A DNA stretch of 64,000 nucleotides from Marinobacter sp. F4218. GTDB taxonomy: Bacteria > Pseudomonadota > Gammaproteobacteria > Pseudomonadales > Oleiphilaceae. Each line of letters begins with the position of its first letter. The first letter of the stretch is position 1. The notes under the pieces were generated by a model, which had not been told where the DNA came from, did no database searches, and worked only from the letters and a program-made list of their open reading frames with translations. Where the stretch lies: NCBI RefSeq assembly GCF_019443085.1, contig NZ_JAHZIL010000003.1:1054001-1118000 (forward strand), read 5' to 3'. This document shows, piece by piece, positions 60,388 to 64,000 of the stretch. The position numbers were made by a program, and so were the translations under genes.

Positions 60388-61806
60388 ATGTCACCAACTC
60401 GTACTCCGATGTCTGCAGTAGATCGCGCATGGTTGCGCATGGACACACCAGAAAATCCGATGATGATCTGCGGTGTGCTGGCGCTGGATCGACAGATTTC
60501 GGTCAGTCATCTGCGGCGCATTCTGGAAGAGCGTTTCCTTCGTTTCCGGCGGTTTCGCCAACGGGTGGTGGATAAAGGTGACCGCGCCTACTGGCAGGAA
60601 GACCCCTTGTTCGATCTGGACAATCACCTGCACCAGGTAGCCCTCCCCGGTAATGCCGATAAGGCCCAACTCCAGCAACTGGTCGGCGACCTGAACAGTA
60701 CCGCCCTCGATTTCCGCCGCCCCCTCTGGCAAATGCACTACATCGACAATTACCAGGGCGGCAGCGCCTTACTGATCCGCATTCACCACTGCATCGCTGA
60801 CGGCATATCCCTGGTTCGGGTGATGCTCTCACTCACCGACCGGACGCCGGAGCCGAAGCTGAAAAAAGTGGCATCTGCCTCACCCGTGCCCGCCCGGAAA
60901 CAATCGTGGCTCCAGAGCGCTCTCAGCCGGGCCGTGGACAATGTGCAGATGGCGAACTACCAGACCCGGCTGTTTATCCAATCGGTTCGCGAAGAACCGA
61001 ATTACCCGGTCAAGCTGGCCTCCACGGCGGGAGAGGTAGCCCTGGACCTGCTCAAACTCGGGCTGGCCCCCTTTGAACCCAAGACCGGACTGAGACAGCC
61101 CCTGAGCGGTCGCAAACAGGTGGCCTGGGCAGAACCGCTGGACCTGGCCGAAGTGAAAGCCTGCGCCAAGGCACTGGGCGGCACGGTGAACGATATCCTG
61201 ATGTGCACTGCCACCGGCGCCCTGCAACGACACTTTGCCGCAAACAAGGAAGCCATTCCGGAGTGCGGCCTGCGCGTCGCCGTGCCCTTCAACCTGCGCC
61301 CGCTGGACCAACCCATCGAGACCCTCGGCAACCGGTTTGGCCTGGTCCTGGTGCCGCTTCCCGTGGAAGTGCAGGATCCGGTAATGTGCTTCCGCCAGGT
61401 CCAGGAGAACATGAACCGGCTGAAACGTTCCTACCAGGCCCAGGTTACCTACAGCCTCCTTGATTTGTTCGGACGTGGCCCCGACATTCTGGAACGGCGG
61501 GCACTGAGCCTGCTGAGCAACAAGGCTTCGGCCGTCCTGACCAACGTGCCGGGCCCCAAAGAGCCGCTATATCTCGCCGGCGCAAAGGTCACCCAGCCGA
61601 TGTTCTGGGTACCCCAGAGCGGATCCATTGGCATTGGCATGAGTATTTTCAGTTACGCCGGCACCGTGCAGTTCGGCATTACCATGGACAAAAATATCCA
61701 GGCCGACCCGAATGCCCTCATAGGGTACTTCCAGGAAAGCTTCCAGGCCCTGAGCCACGTGGCTCTGGCCGGCCGACAGAGCGAACTGGAGCGCAAGGCG
61801 GGATAG
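60388..61806 (+). CDS. Wax ester synthase / acyl-CoA:diacylglycerol acyltransferase (WS/DGAT)
   Basis: A 472 aa bifunctional acyltransferase that joins fatty acyl-CoA to fatty alcohols or diacylglycerol, giving storage wax esters or triacylglycerol. The catalytic HHxxxDG motif is intact (HHCIADG, residues 133-139), with PLW at 112-114, the GGTVNDILM region and the C-terminal LTNVPGPKEPLYLAGA. The ATG at 60388 has AAGGG 7 bases upstream; ATG 60382 is too close to it. Such genes are typical of Marinobacter and Acinetobacter and support the taxonomic placement. Which acceptor is preferred cannot be told from sequence. Confidence 0.93.
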   Translation: MSPTRTPMSAVDRAWLRMDTPENPMMICGVLALDRQISVSHLRRILEERFLRFRRFRQRVVDKGDRAYWQEDPLFDLDNHLHQVALPGNADKAQLQQLVGDLNSTALDFRRPLWQMHYIDNYQGGSALLIRIHHCIADGISLVRVMLSLTDRTPEPKLKKVASASPVPARKQSWLQSALSRAVDNVQMANYQTRLFIQSVREEPNYPVKLASTAGEVALDLLKLGLAPFEPKTGLRQPLSGRKQVAWAEPLDLAEVKACAKALGGTVNDILMCTATGALQRHFAANKEAIPECGLRVAVPFNLRPLDQPIETLGNRFGLVLVPLPVEVQDPVMCFRQVQENMNRLKRSYQAQVTYSLLDLFGRGPDILERRALSLLSNKASAVLTNVPGPKEPLYLAGAKVTQPMFWVPQSGSIGIGMSIFSYAGTVQFGITMDKNIQADPNALIGYFQESFQALSHVALAGRQSELERKAG

Positions 61807-61858
61807 CCGGGGTAGGTACAAGTAGCAGGCCTGATTGGCCGTAAAACAGAAACAAGCC

Positions 61859-61888
61859 TTGAAGTCCGGCAAACCGGACACATATACT
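61859..61888 (+). promoter_or_regulatory. ssrA promoter
   Basis: TTGAAG (61859-61864) and TATACT (61883-61888), spacer 18 bases, 8 bases before the mature 5' end of tmRNA. Confidence 0.8.
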
Positions 61889-61896
61889 GAGCATAA

Positions 61897-62261
61897 GGGG
61901 ACGACATGGCTTCGACGCTGGTGGCGAACCCTTGAGTGCATGTCGAGATGGCAGCGAATCTCGTTAATCCAAAGCTGCAACGCAATAGTCGCAAACGACG
62001 AAAACTACGCACTAGCAGCGTAAGCTGCTAGTCGTCCTGACTGGGTCGCCCGTAGCCCAGAGCAACATCTCAGGACGTCATCGCTTACGGGATGCTCCGT
62101 TAGCCAGAGCTCACTGACTAACGGCTAAGATTTAAAGAGATCGCTTCTTGCACCCTGACCTTCGGGTCGCTTGAAGTTAAATCAATAGAAGGACGCTAAG
62201 CATGTAGATCCTCAAGGTTGAGTACTGGCGGACGCGGGTTCAATTCCCGCCGTCTCCACCA
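61897..62261 (+). ncRNA. ssrA: Transfer-messenger RNA (tmRNA)
   Basis: A 365 nt tmRNA. The 5' end GGGGACG pairs with CGTCTCC before the encoded CCA at 62259-62261, forming the alanyl acceptor stem; GGTTCAATTCC is the T-arm. The tag reading frame at 61991-62023 encodes ANDENYALAA and a stop, starting at the GCA resume codon. It works with SmpB (59769) to free stalled ribosomes and mark products for degradation. Confidence 0.97.
62235..62251 (+). repeat. ssrA 3' end segment repeated downstream (possible attachment site)
   Basis: CGGGTTCAATTCCCGCC in ssrA recurs as CGGGTTCAATATCCGCA at 62563-62579 (14 of 17 identical). ssrA 3' ends are frequent phage/island attachment sites, and the sequence between and beyond the copies is of lower GC. 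A T-arm-like sequence can also arise by chance. Confidence 0.35.
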
Positions 62262-62275
62262 ACTACCCAGAAAAA

Positions 62276-62301
62276 AGCCCCTGATTTCAGGGGCTTTTTT
62301 T
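62276..62301 (+). terminator. Intrinsic terminator of ssrA
   Basis: AGCCCCTGA pairs with TCAGGGGCT, followed by T-rich sequence; 15 bases after the tmRNA 3' end. Confidence 0.92.
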
Positions 62302-62595
62302 GTTTATACATCCTGATCAGACAAGGACCAGTCCACACAATGTCCACAGATGTAACGGACCAAGCGTTCGCTCTATTGAAACACCGGTCGGAAGCTTACT
62401 GGTGACATCCAAATCGTCGCAGCGAGATCGCGCTGTGCTGTAGTTTGCTAAATTGTCCACGGCGCTGTGTTGTTGTGCGGTTCTATGTGGGCCTCAATTA
62501 ACGGAACTCTCTGGATTTTCAGGAACTGTGGTTTTCAGTGTTGCGTTGAAGCGCTGCGGCATCGGGTTCAATATCCGCACCTTGAATAATTGGCT
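62302..62595. other. Gene-free stretch after ssrA
   Basis: No gene or RNA is recognised. GC is visibly lower than in the core and no frame shows conserved protein sequence. It holds the att-like copy at 62563-62579. Confidence 0.5.
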
Positions 62596-64000
62596 TCACT
62601 GAGTTCGAATGACATCACTCAACCCTTCAATTGCCAGTGAGGATAAGAATTGACGCGCCTCTGTCTGCAAAAAACGGGCGTATGAGGCTGTCAGGTGTAA
62701 GTGATCCCTGTAGACGATGTTTGTTCCTTGAAGGGGCTTGCATAGACCGTTCGGGCAGATCACCGAATTGAAATCCATGAAATAGGCATTGGGGATGTCT
62801 TCAATTGAGTCCTTGAGCACTTCATCAATTGGGTTTTGGGAAGACAGTGAGACCGAACAATCATTGGCAAAAGCCTCTGACAAAGCAGAGTAGCGAGCCA
62901 AACAGCGTGGACCAGACGACCCTAATACCGGGGTGGGAGCAATTACCACTAGATTTGTAGAAGTTTCCGACAGTTCTTGTTGGATTCGCCCGCCAGCATC
63001 TCTCCAGTCATCTTTACTAAAAGGGTAAGTTCGGCTAGAGGAAGTCAACACAAGATCCGGTGACACCCCCTTCAAATATTTCAATGCCTTACGCCTCCAA
63101 GATGCACACTCGGTATACTCACGTTTTATTCGATAATAAACATGGTTCTGATCAACCATCGGACAGGCGGATTTAGTAATGACAAGGAAACGCCAGCCAG
63201 CGTCGGTGAAGATTGATTCAAACGTTGGAAACCATTGAGCGGCAACACTATCTCCCAACAAAACAGCCGTTTTTTCAGCTTGCTGAGTTCCGAAACTGCA
63301 AACTTCAACTTCATCTGATTGAACCGGAGGATCGCACTCCATCGCATAAATTTTGGGTAAATCGCCAAGCGACTTTTCGAATTCAACTATGGTTCCGGAG
63401 TCGCGCCACTCAGAAATCACAACTCCCCACACTCCTCCAAGCGTCAAAAAGGCCAGAAGGAATACAGTACTGCCGGCTAGCACCTCGCGATTTTTGGAAG
63501 ACAAGCGCTCATGGTATCTAATAGGGTTTTCCACCAGAAAATGTGAGGCTAAGGCTAACAACCCAGCCAAAAGCAATAATGCTAAAAGGTAAGCGGCACC
63601 CCCACCAGGAAAAATCAGTTTACCGATAACAAGAACAGGCCAGTGCCAGAGATAGAGAGAATAAGAAATGTCTCCCACAAATTGGACGGGGCGATATCGC
63701 AACCAGCAATCAATAGGATGACTCTTTAAGAGTGCCAATGAGAAAAGAAGAAAGGCCGATCCAAGAGTTGGGAACAACGCCCACCAACCTGGATAAGTTT
63801 TACTCTGATCGATTACTCCGAAGCTGCAGATTAGTAGAAAGAAACCACACCACGCCACGCTACTAAGGAGTAATCGTTTTTGAGCTCTCATTTCGTGCGG
63901 GAAATACCGCTGCCCATTGGCGACTCCAACGAAGGCCACACCGCCCGCCGCAAACTGCCACACACGAGAAATAGGAAGGTAAAAACCCCATTCTGAATGA
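62596..64000 (-). CDS. Acyltransferase 3 family protein with C-terminal SGNH domain (5' part missing)
   Basis: The frame is open to the window edge, so the start lies outside; 467 residues are visible. A membrane acyltransferase-3 half ends with GDISYSLYLWHWPVLV and HFLVENPIR, and a periplasmic SGNH-like half carries the GDS motif (AVLLGDSVAAQWFP) and a C-terminal DHLHLT (Asp-x-x-His). This is the OafA/YrhL architecture that O-acetylates LPS O-antigen or other surface glycans. GC and codon use are visibly lower than in the neighbouring core genes, suggesting transfer, and it sits next to ssrA. Confidence 0.88.
   Translation of the reverse strand, partial: HSEWGFYLPISRVWQFAAGGVAFVGVANGQRYFPHEMRAQKRLLLSSVAWCGFFLLICSFGVIDQSKTYPGWWALFPTLGSAFLLFSLALLKSHPIDCWLRYRPVQFVGDISYSLYLWHWPVLVIGKLIFPGGGAAYLLALLLLAGLLALASHFLVENPIRYHERLSSKNREVLAGSTVFLLAFLTLGGVWGVVISEWRDSGTIVEFEKSLGDLPKIYAMECDPPVQSDEVEVCSFGTQQAEKTAVLLGDSVAAQWFPTFESIFTDAGWRFLVITKSACPMVDQNHVYYRIKREYTECASWRRKALKYLKGVSPDLVLTSSSRTYPFSKDDWRDAGGRIQQELSETSTNLVVIAPTPVLGSSGPRCLARYSALSEAFANDCSVSLSSQNPIDEVLKDSIEDIPNAYFMDFNSVICPNGLCKPLQGTNIVYRDHLHLTASYARFLQTEARQFLSSLAIEGLSDVIRTQ

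Overview
The window looks like chromosome of a marine gammaproteobacterium, most likely Marinobacter or a close relative. Three things point there: a wax ester synthase/DGAT with the HHxxxDG motif beside smpB and ssrA; the gammaproteobacterial gene order recN, grpE-dnaK-dnaJ-dapB-carA-carB-greA and ftsH-folP-glmM-tpiA-secG-tRNA-Leu-rimP-nusA-infB-rbfA-truB-rpsO-pnp; and a Pseudomonas-type Fur without the second cysteine of its CxxC. The genus is inferred from content and order, since no database search was possible.

Region 1 (1-12000) is a phenylacetate catabolic locus. It holds the end of paaA, then paaB, paaC, paaD, paaE and paaZ on the + strand. Facing them is a complete branched-chain-amino-acid-type ABC importer on the - strand, whose LivF ATPase carries an N-terminal hemerythrin-like domain. 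The repressor gene paaX follows on the + strand, with a PaaX-like operator in the paaX/livK intergenic region. The simplest reading is PaaX-controlled uptake of an aromatic acid plus its ring epoxidation (PaaABCDE) and ring opening (PaaZ).

Region 2 (12000-29000) is mixed. It has an orphan lipoprotein, a thioredoxin-TPR co-chaperone divergent from a Lon protease, a PQQ-type sugar dehydrogenase, a MarR regulator resembling EctR/CosR, a TPR membrane protein, a second and canonical livKHMGF operon, a DUF3015 protein, a DUF4105 protein and a lipoprotein alpha/beta hydrolase.

Region 3 (29000-57200) is the information-processing core, nearly all on the - strand. Readable regulation includes sigma-32-type promoters at grpE and dnaK, two perfect LexA boxes at recN, a promoter-plus-terminator leader at carA, and a strong promoter with two tandem terminators ahead of rimP-nusA-infB. 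The usual rlmE gene between ftsH and yhbY is missing; only a short rlmE-like motif remains.

Region 4 (57200-64000) contains ratA-rnfH, a sodium-dependent transporter, smpB, the wax ester synthase and the ssrA tmRNA (tag ANDENYALAA). Past ssrA the base composition falls and an O-antigen-type acyltransferase gene runs off the end. An imperfect copy of the ssrA 3' end lies about 330 bp downstream, so the edge of the window may be the start of a genomic island.
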